From: Nitrospirota bacterium
GTDB lineage: Bacteria > Nitrospirota > Nitrospiria > Nitrospirales > Nitrospiraceae
DNA: 35,333 nt
Assembly: GCA_016200355.1 (NCBI GenBank)
Contig: JACQEY010000001.1
Span: 1 to 35,333, forward strand
Direction of reading: 5' to 3'
Shown: one piece after another, positions 1 through 6,668 of the stretch
How the letters are laid out: each line of letters begins with the position of its first letter
Numbering within the stretch: the stretch's first letter is position 1
Position numbers and translations under genes: made by a program
The notes under the pieces: generated by a model
What the model was told of the DNA's origin: nothing
The model's database searches: none
What the model saw: only the letters and a program-made list of their open reading frames with translations

Positions 1-183
<183 letters not shown>

Positions 184-397
184 GACACGGAACAATCTCT
201 CCAGCCATTATTCGTGACGTTCCAGCACACGCATGTTGGAATAATTTCGCTAGCAGGATACGCATTAAATCTCCTACAGCATTTCCTTTCCCGGTTTCAG
301 AATAGTTGTGCGACATTCACTCGCGCGGAATCGCAAAACACGTGACGCCTCTACAGAGGTGTGAGAGTATCCGTTCGTTGGATAGGCATCGTTGATA
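184..397. other. Intergenic region without a recognisable gene
   Basis: I see no convincing reading frame here. A short hairpin, ACGCCTCT/AGAGGTGT with one G-T pair, lies at about 343-360. It is just upstream of the acylphosphatase gene and could sit in its leader. No clear promoter stands out. Confidence 0.4.
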
Positions 398-715
398 ATG
401 CGCGGTCTGTCTGAGTCTATGGCCGAACCCCTAGAACCGGCAGTTCTCCGAGCGAAGCTGTTTGTGAAGGGAAAGGTCCAAGGAGTCGGGTACCGAGCAT
501 TTGTGGCTCGCGTCGCATCGCAACGAGGACTCTGCGGTGGTGTTAGGAATCTCGATGATGGACGAGTCGAACTTGAAGTTGAAGGCCCCAAAGACCAGAT
601 CTTGATCCTGATCGAAGACGTAAAGACTGGGCCGCCGGCCTCGCGAGTGACAGCCGTTGAAGTGGAGTGGAGTCCAGCAACAGGGCGTTTTTCAGACTTT
701 CACGTGTGGTACTGA
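398..715 (+). CDS. acyP: Acylphosphatase
   Basis: Acylphosphatases hydrolyse acyl phosphates such as acetyl phosphate and carbamoyl phosphate in the cytosol. The protein has the family signature near its N-terminus, VKGKVQGVGYRAFV, which carries the phosphate-binding loop and catalytic Arg. It also has the second signature RNLDDGRVEL, which carries the catalytic Asn. A single small domain fills the protein, about 105 residues against 90-100 for the family. ATG 398 is preferred over TTG 392. ATG 419 is also possible and would give 98 residues, a better family length, but neither site has a strong ribosome binding site. It is followed 27 bp later by the sigma factor gene in the same direction. 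Confidence 0.9.
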   Translation: MRGLSESMAEPLEPAVLRAKLFVKGKVQGVGYRAFVARVASQRGLCGGVRNLDDGRVELEVEGPKDQILILIEDVKTGPPASRVTAVEVEWSPATGRFSDFHVWY

Positions 716-742
716 GGAAACTCGTTAGGAGCGACGGAACGT

Positions 743-1711
743 ATGGCGCGAGGCGGCGAAGAGTTACACGATCTGGGCGAAGCGCGCCGGCATGCCGTCG
801 ACCATGACGACGAGGGCACGACCATGTCGTCCGGTGCGAGCGAGTCGCCCGTCGACGAGGAAAAGCCGAGTCGCCGCTCCGAAGGATTGGATACCCTCAA
901 GTGCTACTTGCGCGAGATCCGCCACTCGACCTTGCTGACATTTAAGCAAGAGCAACAGCTGGGCAAGCGGGTCATGGCGGGAGACGAGCAGGCCCGCCAG
1001 GAGATGATCGAGTCGAATCTCCGTCTGGTAATCAGCATCGGTAAGCGATATATGCATCGAGGGTTCCCCTTCTCCGATGTCATCGAGGAGGGCAATCTTG
1101 GGCTGATCAAGGCCGTCGAAAAATTCAACTATAAGCGCGGCTTTCGCTTCAGTACGTACGCGTCCTGGTGGATCCGGCAATACATCGAACGAGCAATTAT
1201 CAATCAGGGAAAGCTCGTGCGGTTGCCGGTGCATGTGGTCGAGCGGCTGAATCGTTATCTTGCCAAGTCGGAGCAGCTCGTTCAGGAACTCGGACGAGAA
1301 CCGACTGCGTCGGAAGTCGCGGCACGGATGAAGACGACCGACGAAACGGTGTTGGATCTCAAGCAAGTGGTCCGTACAACCTGTTCCTTGGACAGTCCCC
1401 TCAATGAGGGCGAGGATACCTTCTTGCGCGATGTGATTGAGGATCCTTCGTCTGTCTCGCCTGCCGATACAGCCGAGGGGGTGATGCGTCGGGCGGAAAT
1501 GATGGAGTGGGTGCAGGAGTTGCCTGAGAAGGAGCAATCAGTTATCATGTCGCGCTTTGGGCTCGACGGGAGTGAGGCCAAGACGTTGGAGGAGATCGGC
1601 CGGGAGATGGGGTTGACCCGTGAGCGGGTCCGGCAGATTGAAATGGCAGCCTTGGCTCGTTTGCGCCATACCATTGAACGTAGAACCATGACACAAGCCG
1701 ACTTGCTCTGA
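743..1711 (+). CDS. rpoS: RNA polymerase sigma-70 family factor, RpoS/RpoD-type (group 1/2)
   Basis: This is a primary-like sigma factor of 322 residues, which directs RNA polymerase to promoters. A short charged, non-conserved N-terminus (about 1-48) is followed by region 1.2 ([17 protein letters not shown]). Region 2 includes [31 protein letters not shown] and the -10-binding segment [16 protein letters not shown]. Region 3 follows, and region 4 has the helix-turn-helix [20 protein letters not shown]. The large acidic region 1.1 and the non-conserved insert of RpoD are absent and the length fits RpoS (330 in E. coli), so rpoS is the best label, but a RpoD-like alternative sigma is possible. 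Start 743 has AGGAG about 11 nt upstream. ATG 824 is an alternative. The stop is 3 nt before the apt start, so the two are probably cotranscribed. Confidence 0.85.
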   Translation: MARGGEELHDLGEARRHAVDHDDEGTTMSSGASESPVDEEKPSRRSEGLDTLKCYLREIRHSTLLTFKQEQQLGKRVMAGDEQARQEMIESNLRLVISIGKRYMHRGFPFSDVIEEGNLGLIKAVEKFNYKRGFRFSTYASWWIRQYIERAIINQGKLVRLPVHVVERLNRYLAKSEQLVQELGREPTASEVAARMKTTDETVLDLKQVVRTTCSLDSPLNEGEDTFLRDVIEDPSSVSPADTAEGVMRRAEMMEWVQELPEKEQSVIMSRFGLDGSEAKTLEEIGREMGLTRERVRQIEMAALARLRHTIERRTMTQADLL

Positions 1712-1714
1712 TCG

Positions 1715-2239
1715 ATGCCCCCCATCAACTATCACGCCCTCATTCGTGAGGTTCCCGATTTCCCCAAGCCCGGCATTCTCTTCTACGATATCACCACGCT
1801 GCTCAAAGACGCCCGCGCCCTGTCATCGATTACCGATGAATTGACCGCCTACTATCAGGGACAACGGATTGCCAAAGTCATCGGCATCGAGTCGCGCGGG
1901 TTCATTTTCGGTGGGATGCTGGCAAACCGGTTGAACGCCGGGTTCGTTCCAGTCCGAAAACCCGGCAAGCTGCCCGCCGACAGTTTTGAAGTCAAATACA
2001 GCCTCGAATACGGTTCAAACTCCCTTGCTGTCCACCGCGATGCGATTGCTATGGGAGAGCGGGTGCTGATCGTGGACGACTTGCTGGCCACCGGGGGCAC
2101 GGCAGCCGCAACGGTGTCGCTTGTTCGACAGTTGGGAGGCGAGATCGCCGGGCTCGATTTTCTCGTCGAGCTCCAGGGCCTTAAGGGTCGAGATAAACTG
2201 GTCGGCTATCCTATCCATTCGACAATCCTCTATCCTTAG
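1715..2239 (+). CDS. apt: Adenine phosphoribosyltransferase
   Basis: Apt converts adenine and PRPP to AMP and pyrophosphate in cytosolic purine salvage. The 174-residue protein is typical in length. It opens with the family-characteristic region [18 protein letters not shown], then has [12 protein letters not shown], the PVRKPGKLP loop and the PRPP-binding motif [13 protein letters not shown] at about residues 112-124. The ATG lies 3 nt after the sigma factor stop, which suggests translational coupling. The pairing with a sigma factor has no obvious functional logic and may simply be operon packing. Confidence 0.96.
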   Translation: MPPINYHALIREVPDFPKPGILFYDITTLLKDARALSSITDELTAYYQGQRIAKVIGIESRGFIFGGMLANRLNAGFVPVRKPGKLPADSFEVKYSLEYGSNSLAVHRDAIAMGERVLIVDDLLATGGTAAATVSLVRQLGGEIAGLDFLVELQGLKGRDKLVGYPIHSTILYP

Positions 2240-2347
2240 CCCCTTTCAGCCTCTTCCCCACAACCGCTTGTAAAAGACGGGAGTGCCGTGCTATGAATGC
2301 CGAACTTTTTCGGCTATTCGACGTTCATCACAGGAGTAGTATCCGCC

Positions 2348-2914
2348 ATGGCAACAAAAACCCCCGCCAAGAAGAAACCGGCAGCGAAAGCCAAGATGCG
2401 GGCGAAGATCGAGAAACCAGCGAGCAAACCAAAACGCACTCCAGTTGTGGCCCCCGAAAAACCTATCAGCATGACTGTCTCTCCCCTAGCTGCCAAACCG
2501 AAAGAATCGGCTAAAGAACGAGAAGACCGAGAGCGCCGCCGCCAAGTCCTCCATCAGATGTTGATGCGGAAGCGCCAGGAAATTATCAAAGAGATTGAGG
2601 GGAGTCTGGGCCAATCCCTAATAGAGGATAAACAGCGGCGGCTTGAGTCCGCACGCGACGTCGGCGATCAAGCCCTCATGGATCTCGATCGCGAGCTGGG
2701 CATTTCCTTGATGGAAATGCGCAATCGCCGCCGGCAGGCTATCGATGAAGCGTTGACGAGACTCAACGAGGGCACCTATGGCATCTGCGCGGAATGTGGC
2801 GTAGAGATCAGTGAGCGGAGATTGGAAGCCGTTCCGTTTGCGAAGCTTTGCGTCGAGTGTCAGTCGAAAGAAGAACTGCTGGAAAAAATCGAGCGAGAAG
2901 AAGATCGCGACTAG
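2348..2914 (+). CDS. DksA/TraR-type C4 zinc-finger protein with basic N-terminal extension
   Basis: The C-terminal half has the DksA/TraR signature. A coiled-coil region (about 60-140, rich in Arg, Glu and Gln) is followed by RLNEGTYGICAECGVEI and LCVECQSKEE, giving a C-x2-C plus C-x2-C zinc site. Such proteins bind the RNA polymerase secondary channel and tune transcription, often with ppGpp. The first 40 residues are rich in Lys, Ala and Pro (MATKTPAKKKPAAKAK onward), like a histone H1 tail, and are not part of canonical DksA. I chose ATG 2348 because AGGAG lies 11 nt upstream. The longer frame from 2297 adds 17 residues with no good ribosome binding site. Total 188 residues. Confidence 0.88.
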   Translation: MATKTPAKKKPAAKAKMRAKIEKPASKPKRTPVVAPEKPISMTVSPLAAKPKESAKEREDRERRRQVLHQMLMRKRQEIIKEIEGSLGQSLIEDKQRRLESARDVGDQALMDLDRELGISLMEMRNRRRQAIDEALTRLNEGTYGICAECGVEISERRLEAVPFAKLCVECQSKEELLEKIEREEDRD

Positions 2915-3046
2915 CTATTTCTCCACGCAATCAGTCCTATCCCTACCACATCCCGTCAGTCATGCGCCTGTCTCTTCCTTCGTTAGGCGAGGCTCGTGTT
3001 CTGTGACCGTGCTTGGTATCCTATGCCGCATGCGAGAGTGGAATCG

Positions 3047-3751
3047 ATGACGCGGACAGGGAATCGAGCAGTTGTCTTAGCCAGCGGAGGGCTGGATTCC
3101 ACCGTCACGGCGGCCATCGCCAAGCGAGAGGGCTGCGAGCTCTTCTTCCTCACGATGGCCTACGGACAGCGTCATGCGGTGGAAGTGGAGCGGGCTCGGC
3201 AAGTCGCAGCCGTCTTGGGCGTGGCGAACCATTTGGTGATGAATCTGGATCTTCGCGCCATCGGCGGGTCGGCGCTCACCGGCCCTGCGGCAGTGCCCAA
3301 AGACCGACCGGGCAACGAACGTCGCCAGAGCATTCCTGTCACCTATGTGCCGGGGCGGAATCTCATCTTTCTCTCGATTGCGGCAGCGCATGCTGAAGCC
3401 GTGGGAGCGTCTCTCATCTATTTTGGCGCAAACGTGCTCGACTATTCCGGCTATCCGGACTGCCGGCCTGATTTCATTCGCGCGTTTGAAGCCGCGATGA
3501 AGGAAGGCACGAAGGCCGGCATGGAAGGGACACCACTCCATGTCAAAGCTCCTTTGCTGATGCTGACGAAAGCGGAAATCATTCGGCGAGGGATTGAACT
3601 CCATGTCCCGTTTCATTTGACCCATAGTTGTTACGATCCGGTGGGAGACCTGGCTTGTGGACGATGCGATAGTTGCGTGATTAGACGGGAAGGATTTGCG
3701 AAGGCTGGGGTTGTGGATCCCATCGCATATGCGATAACCTCAGGATGTTGA
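3047..3751 (+). CDS. queC: 7-cyano-7-deazaguanine synthase
   Basis: QueC makes preQ0 from 7-carboxy-7-deazaguanine, ammonia and ATP in the queuosine tRNA-modification pathway. The ATP-pyrophosphatase P-loop SGGLDST lies at about residues 13-19. TYVPGRNLIFLS and NVLDYSGYPDCRPDF are family motifs. The C-terminal Zn site is HSCYDP...ACGRCDSC. ATG 3047 gives 234 residues, matching the family length (231 in E. coli). Upstream in-frame starts at 2996 (GTG) and 3023 would add unmatched residues. The last three codons and the stop lie in the left inverted repeat of an intergenic repeat element (3741-3865), so that element was inserted at, or reshaped, the gene's 3' end. Confidence 0.96.
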   Translation: MTRTGNRAVVLASGGLDSTVTAAIAKREGCELFFLTMAYGQRHAVEVERARQVAAVLGVANHLVMNLDLRAIGGSALTGPAAVPKDRPGNERRQSIPVTYVPGRNLIFLSIAAAHAEAVGASLIYFGANVLDYSGYPDCRPDFIRAFEAAMKEGTKAGMEGTPLHVKAPLLMLTKAEIIRRGIELHVPFHLTHSCYDPVGDLACGRCDSCVIRREGFAKAGVVDPIAYAITSGC

Positions 3752-3865
3752 AACAGGCGGCCAGCGTCGTTCTCGGCTCATCGAAATCCTCAACGTACCC
3801 CTGAGGGTACGCCTCTGGTTTCGATTCGCCTGCGGCCTTGCTGACCATCCTGTTTGAACATCCTG
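3741..3865. repeat. Dispersed repeat with terminal inverted repeats (copy R1)
   Basis: The ends CAGGATGTTGAAACAGG (3741-3757) and the complement of CAGGATGTTCAAACAGG (3849-3865) form 17-nt inverted repeats with one mismatch. The interior contains a hairpin GTACCC/GGGTAC and about 40 bp (from 3761) that recurs in inverted orientation in copy R4 near 21430-21475. The left end supplies the queC stop codon. There is no coding capacity. Confidence 0.8.
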
Positions 3866-3942
3866 TAGTGATATTTCTGGAACTTCGATGGTTCACGCAT
3901 GTGGGACAAGTCCGGTCTCTCGGTTCATCTAGTTAGTCTCAT

Positions 3943-3984
3943 GCAACCAACCAACCAAACCAGACAGACCGAACAGACCAAATG
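3943..3984. repeat. Short-unit ACC/AGACC repeat (P1)
   Basis: This is a run of CCAA, AAACC and AGACC units leading into the cytochrome gene. It is a single arm only. Its sequence around AACCAGACAGACCGAACAG recurs at about 20418-20436 (P4). Confidence 0.7.
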
Positions 3985-4008
3985 AACAAGATCAGAGGTA
4001 CTGATTCC

Positions 4009-4410
4009 ATGAAAATTCCTATGACATCAAAACTTCAGATCGGAGTGTGTTTGCTGGGGCTGGGTCTCCTCGCGGCTTGCGATTCCTCGGCCCCGTCCAA
4101 GCCGCCCTCGGTCGGAGGCGGGCCTGTGCCGGCTGAGTTCCAAACAGGCGAAACCAAATTCAACGCGAACTGTTCACTCTGCCATGGGAAACAAGCAGTA
4201 GGAACCGACCACGGACCTCCGCTAGTGCATAAGGTCTATGAGCCGAACCATCATGGGGATCAGGCCTTCCAATATGCTGCGGCCAACGGTGTCAGGTCGC
4301 ATCATTGGGAATTCGGCAACATGCCGAAGATCGACGCCGTGACCCCAGCAGATGTCGATCAGATTGTAAAGTATGTCAGGTGGCTACAACGCCAGGCAGG
4401 CATTCAATAA
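4009..4410 (+). CDS. Single-heme c-type cytochrome lipoprotein
   Basis: This is an electron carrier predicted to be exported and lipid-anchored. A signal segment (IGVCLLGLGLL) ends in a lipobox LAAC, followed by a Ser/Pro/Gly linker. The mature domain has one heme c site CSLCH and a downstream Met (FGNMPKI) that could be the second axial ligand, then a C-terminal helix VDQIVKYVRWLQRQ typical of class I cytochromes c. ATG 4009 (133 residues) is chosen because it follows AGAGG and begins just before the signal peptide. ATG 3982 lies inside a low-complexity repeat. Its redox partners are unknown. A long hairpin follows 5 nt after the stop. Confidence 0.85.
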   Translation: MKIPMTSKLQIGVCLLGLGLLAACDSSAPSKPPSVGGGPVPAEFQTGETKFNANCSLCHGKQAVGTDHGPPLVHKVYEPNHHGDQAFQYAAANGVRSHHWEFGNMPKIDAVTPADVDQIVKYVRWLQRQAGIQ

Positions 4411-4415
4411 AAGGA

Positions 4416-4513
4416 GGGGGAGCAGCCAGACCATCCTTTGTGCTCGCAGAACGCGCACGATAATACGGTGCTCGTCCGATGCGCGCAGTGAAGGACAGTC
4501 TGGCTACTCCCCC
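4416..4513. repeat. Long imperfect inverted repeat (about 98 bp)
   Basis: The left arm begins GGGGGAGCAGCCAGAC and the right arm ends GTCTGGCTACTCCCCC. Further pairing (TCCTT/AAGGA and CGC-type segments) continues toward a centre near 4460-4475. It directly follows the cytochrome gene. It could end or stabilise that transcript, but no T-run follows, so I call it a repeat rather than a terminator. Confidence 0.65.
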
Positions 4514-4600
4514 AAGGGCGAAGTAGGAAAAAAACTAGAAGGCATTCGCGCCCAGCTGAGATTGTCCCAACCACGCTTTATTAAGTGATCGCTAGCCTTC

Positions 4601-4632
4601 GGCCTTGCTGGACGGACTTTTTGAACATCCTG
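4601..4632. repeat. Half copy of the CAGGATGTT-type repeat (R2)
   Basis: Only the right end is present: GGCCTTGCTGG, then GGACTTTTTGAACATCCTG. This matches the inverted complement of the left end of R4 (21282 onward). I see no partner arm. The remaining DNA between 4633 and 4883 holds no gene that I can support. Confidence 0.7.
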
Positions 4633-4883
4633 CCGGACATTCCCCCATTTCTCTACATGTGCAGGCTAGTGAAGTTCTGGTGTACCGCAATAGTTTTTCC
4701 GTAGCCTGCTAGGCTTCCTCCTCCTCTTTTCTCCCTCGATACCTCCGTTGGGACTCGATGCGAGCCTCCACTCGACCGGATGCCTGCAGATCGCCCGTCG
4801 TGTGTTTCCCGCCACTCCCGCTCGTCTTGCCATGTCCCCCTTACGCCTAACGTTTCACCTTTTACATCTCACGTCCCATGAAA

Positions 4884-4918
4884 GGCGGGGTGATTTCCCA
4901 GCATGAAAAGCGTATTCT
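4884..4918 (+). promoter_or_regulatory. Repeated promoter-like element, copy A
   Basis: GGCGGGGTGATTTC is followed by a spacer and then TATTCT at 4913-4918. TGATTT and TATTCT are 16 nt apart, as in a -35/-10 pair. Copies B and C at 5527 and 6588 share the flanks. This copy differs from them mainly in the spacer. It lies 40 nt before the GTG at 4959. Confidence 0.5.
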
Positions 4919-4958
4919 TTGGCATCAACGACGGCGAGAAGGGGAGTGAAGTCTGCCA

Positions 4959-5303
4959 GTGAGCGACGAGCTAGACGTTCTACAATCTGTGACAGCGCGA
5001 TTGGAAGGGGCCGGCATCTCAGACGGTGGGGCTATGAATGATACATCCCCTGACATAGAGTCACACTATCGGGCCATGATCATGGAACGATCCGGCGAGG
5101 AGCGGCTCAAGATGGGTTGCTCAATGTTCGATGCTGCGAAGGCGATGATGCAGGCTGGCATTTTGGATCAGAATCCGCATGCATCGCCTGCCGAAATTCG
5201 CCGAGCTCTGTTCACGCAACTCTACGGGCACGAATTCAATGCCGAATCCCGTGCCAAGATCCTCGCCGCCATCGAGTCCGCAAGTCATCCTGTCACCAAG
5301 TAG
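4959..5303 (+). CDS. Small protein of unknown function, possibly a fused remnant of a two-gene module
   Basis: This is a soluble protein of 114 residues. From residue 26 (ATG 5035) it reads MNDTSPDIESHYRAMIMERSG, then EERLKMGCSMFDAAKAMM and a C-terminal RRALFTQLYGHEF region. I recognise this as a small conserved protein often encoded next to a nucleotidyltransferase-type (AbiEii-like) protein. The first 20 residues (MSDELDVLQSVTARLEGAGI) look like the start of that partner, and its body is missing. My inference is that a deletion joined the partner's start codons to the second gene. Start 4959 (GTG) has GGGGAG upstream. 5035 is probably the ancestral start. Function is unknown. Confidence 0.65.
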   Translation: MSDELDVLQSVTARLEGAGISDGGAMNDTSPDIESHYRAMIMERSGEERLKMGCSMFDAAKAMMQAGILDQNPHASPAEIRRALFTQLYGHEFNAESRAKILAAIESASHPVTK

Positions 5304-5325
5304 CTGCTCTTCGCCTCACCCGCCG

Positions 5326-5448
5326 TCGTTCGTCTCTCTTGTTCAGCTGGCTCCTTTGGTTCGCCTGTCGGGTTTACCGGTCCAGCCAACAAGACAAGCC
5401 AAATAGACCAGACCAACCAGACAGACCAGACAGACCTGACAGACCCCC
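5326..5448. repeat. Short-unit hairpin repeat (P2)
   Basis: The left arm is pyrimidine/G-rich (CTGGCTCCTTTGGTTCG and so on). The right arm has AGACC, AAACC and CAGAC units. They meet at a core GGTTTACCGGTCCAGCCAAC. The core is nearly identical to that of P3 at 6448. Reading frames through it give periodic peptides and are not genes. Confidence 0.75.
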
Positions 5449-5526
5449 TCAGTCCTTCACCGACATCTCAGTACTGGCCCAGATAACTCAGAACCCAGAA
5501 CTCATAACTCAGAACTTCCTCAAATG

Positions 5527-5561
5527 GGCGGGGTGATTTCTCTAAGGGAAACGGGTATTCT
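5527..5561 (+). promoter_or_regulatory. Repeated promoter-like element, copy B
   Basis: GGCGGGGTGATTTC starts at 5527, with TATTCT at 5556-5561 and a 16-nt gap between TGATTT and TATTCT. All 35 bases match copy C at 6588-6622. It lies about 90 nt upstream of the separate higBA promoter at 5653, so it might drive a longer leader or be a relic of an earlier gene. Confidence 0.5.
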
Positions 5562-5652
5562 TGGCACGTTTCCGAGCTGAGTGAGGAATCCTGATGATAG
5601 CGTCCACGCCATGAGTACCCACTCGTCAGTGGAACGATTGTTCGCGAGGAAG

Positions 5653-5681
5653 TTGACGCCATGTCAGATATGACATATGAT
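5653..5681 (+). promoter_or_regulatory. higBA promoter with palindromic operator in the spacer
   Basis: TTGACG (5653-5658), a 17-nt spacer and TATGAT (5676-5681) form a near-consensus sigma-70 promoter. A perfect palindrome ATGTCA-GATA-TGACAT (5661-5676) fills the spacer and touches the -10. This is the expected layout for autorepression by the HTH antitoxin encoded downstream. Confidence 0.75.
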
Positions 5682-5692
5682 CCTATTGGTCA

Positions 5693-6058
5693 ATGGATCG
5701 TCGTATGACGATGGGCAAGGGGGACAGACCACTCGTCTGGCTGCGTGGCGAAGTCAAGACGCCGCCTTTTTCACAAACCGCGCGACTTGAAGCGGGGTAT
5801 TTGCTCAGGTTGTTGCAGCAGGGGGAATCTCTTGGGCTCCCGCACTCACGACCCATGCCGGTCATTGGACCACGGTGCCACGAGTTGCGGATCAACGATG
5901 AGGTCGGCACGTTTCGCATCATATACAGGGCAGATATTGATGCGGTGGTCATTCTCGATGTGTTTCTGAAGAAGACACAGCAAACACCACAATCGGTTAT
6001 CGCAGCCTGCAAGCTCAGGCTGCGTGAATACGACAGAATCGATAGGGGGCAGCCATGA
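5693..6058 (+). CDS. higB: HigB/RelE-family toxin of a type II toxin-antitoxin pair (Gp49-like)
   Basis: Members of this family are small mRNA interferases that cut mRNA on the ribosome. The protein has the Gp49-like pattern: an N-terminal strand PLVWLRGEVKTPPFS, a helix ARLEAGYLLRLLQQGE, then GPRCHELRINDEVGTFRIIYRA and a C-terminal strand VVILDVFLKKTQQTP. It is 121 residues from ATG 5693. The promoter ends at 5681, so the transcript would begin only a few nt before this ATG. ATG 5705 or 5711 are alternatives, and none has a clear ribosome binding site. The stop overlaps the antitoxin start (ATGA), as in toxin-first higBA operons. Confidence 0.85.
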   Translation: MDRRMTMGKGDRPLVWLRGEVKTPPFSQTARLEAGYLLRLLQQGESLGLPHSRPMPVIGPRCHELRINDEVGTFRIIYRADIDAVVILDVFLKKTQQTPQSVIAACKLRLREYDRIDRGQP

Positions 6059-6396
6059 GAAAAAGTAAACGCACCAGACTGAAAGCGGCCGGCTGGGTTG
6101 TCGGGTCAGTGAAGGAGTTTCTCGGGCTGTCGGAAGCTGATACAGCCCTCATTGAAATGAAGCTGGCGCTCAGCCAAAGTCTCCGGGACCGTCGGAAGAA
6201 ACAGGGCCTGTCACAAGTCCAGCTTGCCGAACGACTTCAATCCAGCCAATCCCGAGTGGCTAAAATTGAAGCTGGAGACCCATCGGTGTCGATGGATCTC
6301 TTGGTCAGTTCCCTGTTAATCCTTGGAGCCAGCTCCGCCGATTTGGCTAAAACCATTCGGGGAGGGGAAAAGAGGAAAGGCCCTCACGCCGCCTAG
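6055..6396 (+). CDS. higA: HigA-family antitoxin, XRE-type helix-turn-helix
   Basis: This is the antitoxin and autorepressor partner of the upstream toxin. After a basic N-terminus, residues about 40-95 form an XRE/Cro HTH (LRDRRKKQGLSQVQLAERL, then SQSRVAKIEAGDPSVSMDLL). It is 113 residues long and starts within the toxin stop by a 4-nt overlap. The likely binding site is the palindrome at 5661-5676. A short-unit hairpin repeat follows the stop. Confidence 0.88.
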   Translation: MRKSKRTRLKAAGWVVGSVKEFLGLSEADTALIEMKLALSQSLRDRRKKQGLSQVQLAERLQSSQSRVAKIEAGDPSVSMDLLVSSLLILGASSADLAKTIRGGEKRKGPHAA

Positions 6397-6401
6397 GGCA
6401 C

Positions 6402-6572
6402 TCTTGTTTATTTGGTTTCTCTGGTTTCTTTGGTTCGTCTGGTGGGTTTGCCGGTCCGGCCAACAAGACAAACCAAACAAACCAGAAAAACGAGATACAC
6501 CGTCTCTCGTCTCGCTCTGTCTCCCAACAACCAGATAAACCAAACAAACTAAACAAACCAGAGAAACCGTCT
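6402..6572. repeat. Short-unit hairpin repeat (P3)
   Basis: The left arm has TGGTTTCTCTGGTTTCTTTGG units and the right arm has AAACC, AAACAAACC and CCAGA units. They join at a core GGGTTTGCCGGTCCGGCCAA that contains CCGGTCCGG. A second right-arm-like stretch lies at 6525-6567. It lies between higA and hsdM and shares its core with P2. Confidence 0.75.
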
Positions 6573-6587
6573 CCCCCCTCATCGGAA

Positions 6588-6622
6588 GGCGGGGTGATTT
6601 CTCTAAGGGAAACGGGTATTCT
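6588..6622 (+). promoter_or_regulatory. Repeated promoter-like element, copy C, upstream of hsdM
   Basis: This is identical over 35 bases to copy B, with TGATTT at 6595-6600 and TATTCT at 6617-6622. It ends 46 nt before the hsdM ATG. A 6-bp stem GCGGCC/GGCCGC begins right after it (about 6622-6649) and would lie in the leader. Confidence 0.55.
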
Positions 6623-6668
6623 GCGGCCCATGTCCACCCTCCTGGCCGCTAGAATAGACTGAATCTCA

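Noticed and set aside
764-1537. Long minus-strand open frame antisense to the sigma factor gene
   Set aside because: It is a shadow of a well-supported gene in GC-rich DNA and has no family-like motifs.
4373-4588. 71-codon frame after the cytochrome gene
   Set aside because: It mostly translates the long inverted repeat 4416-4513 and overlaps the cytochrome end.
5117-5536. Open frames with repeating RPDQPDRPDRPDRPP-type peptides (also 6316-6582, 6323-6538, 20987-21223)
   Set aside because: They arise from translating the short-unit repeats P2-P5. The peptide periodicity reflects the DNA repeat.
4884-6622. Riboswitch or CRISPR reading of the three-copy 35-nt element
   Set aside because: Copies are hundreds of bases apart, without spacers, and hold no consistent multi-stem fold. 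The promoter reading fits better.
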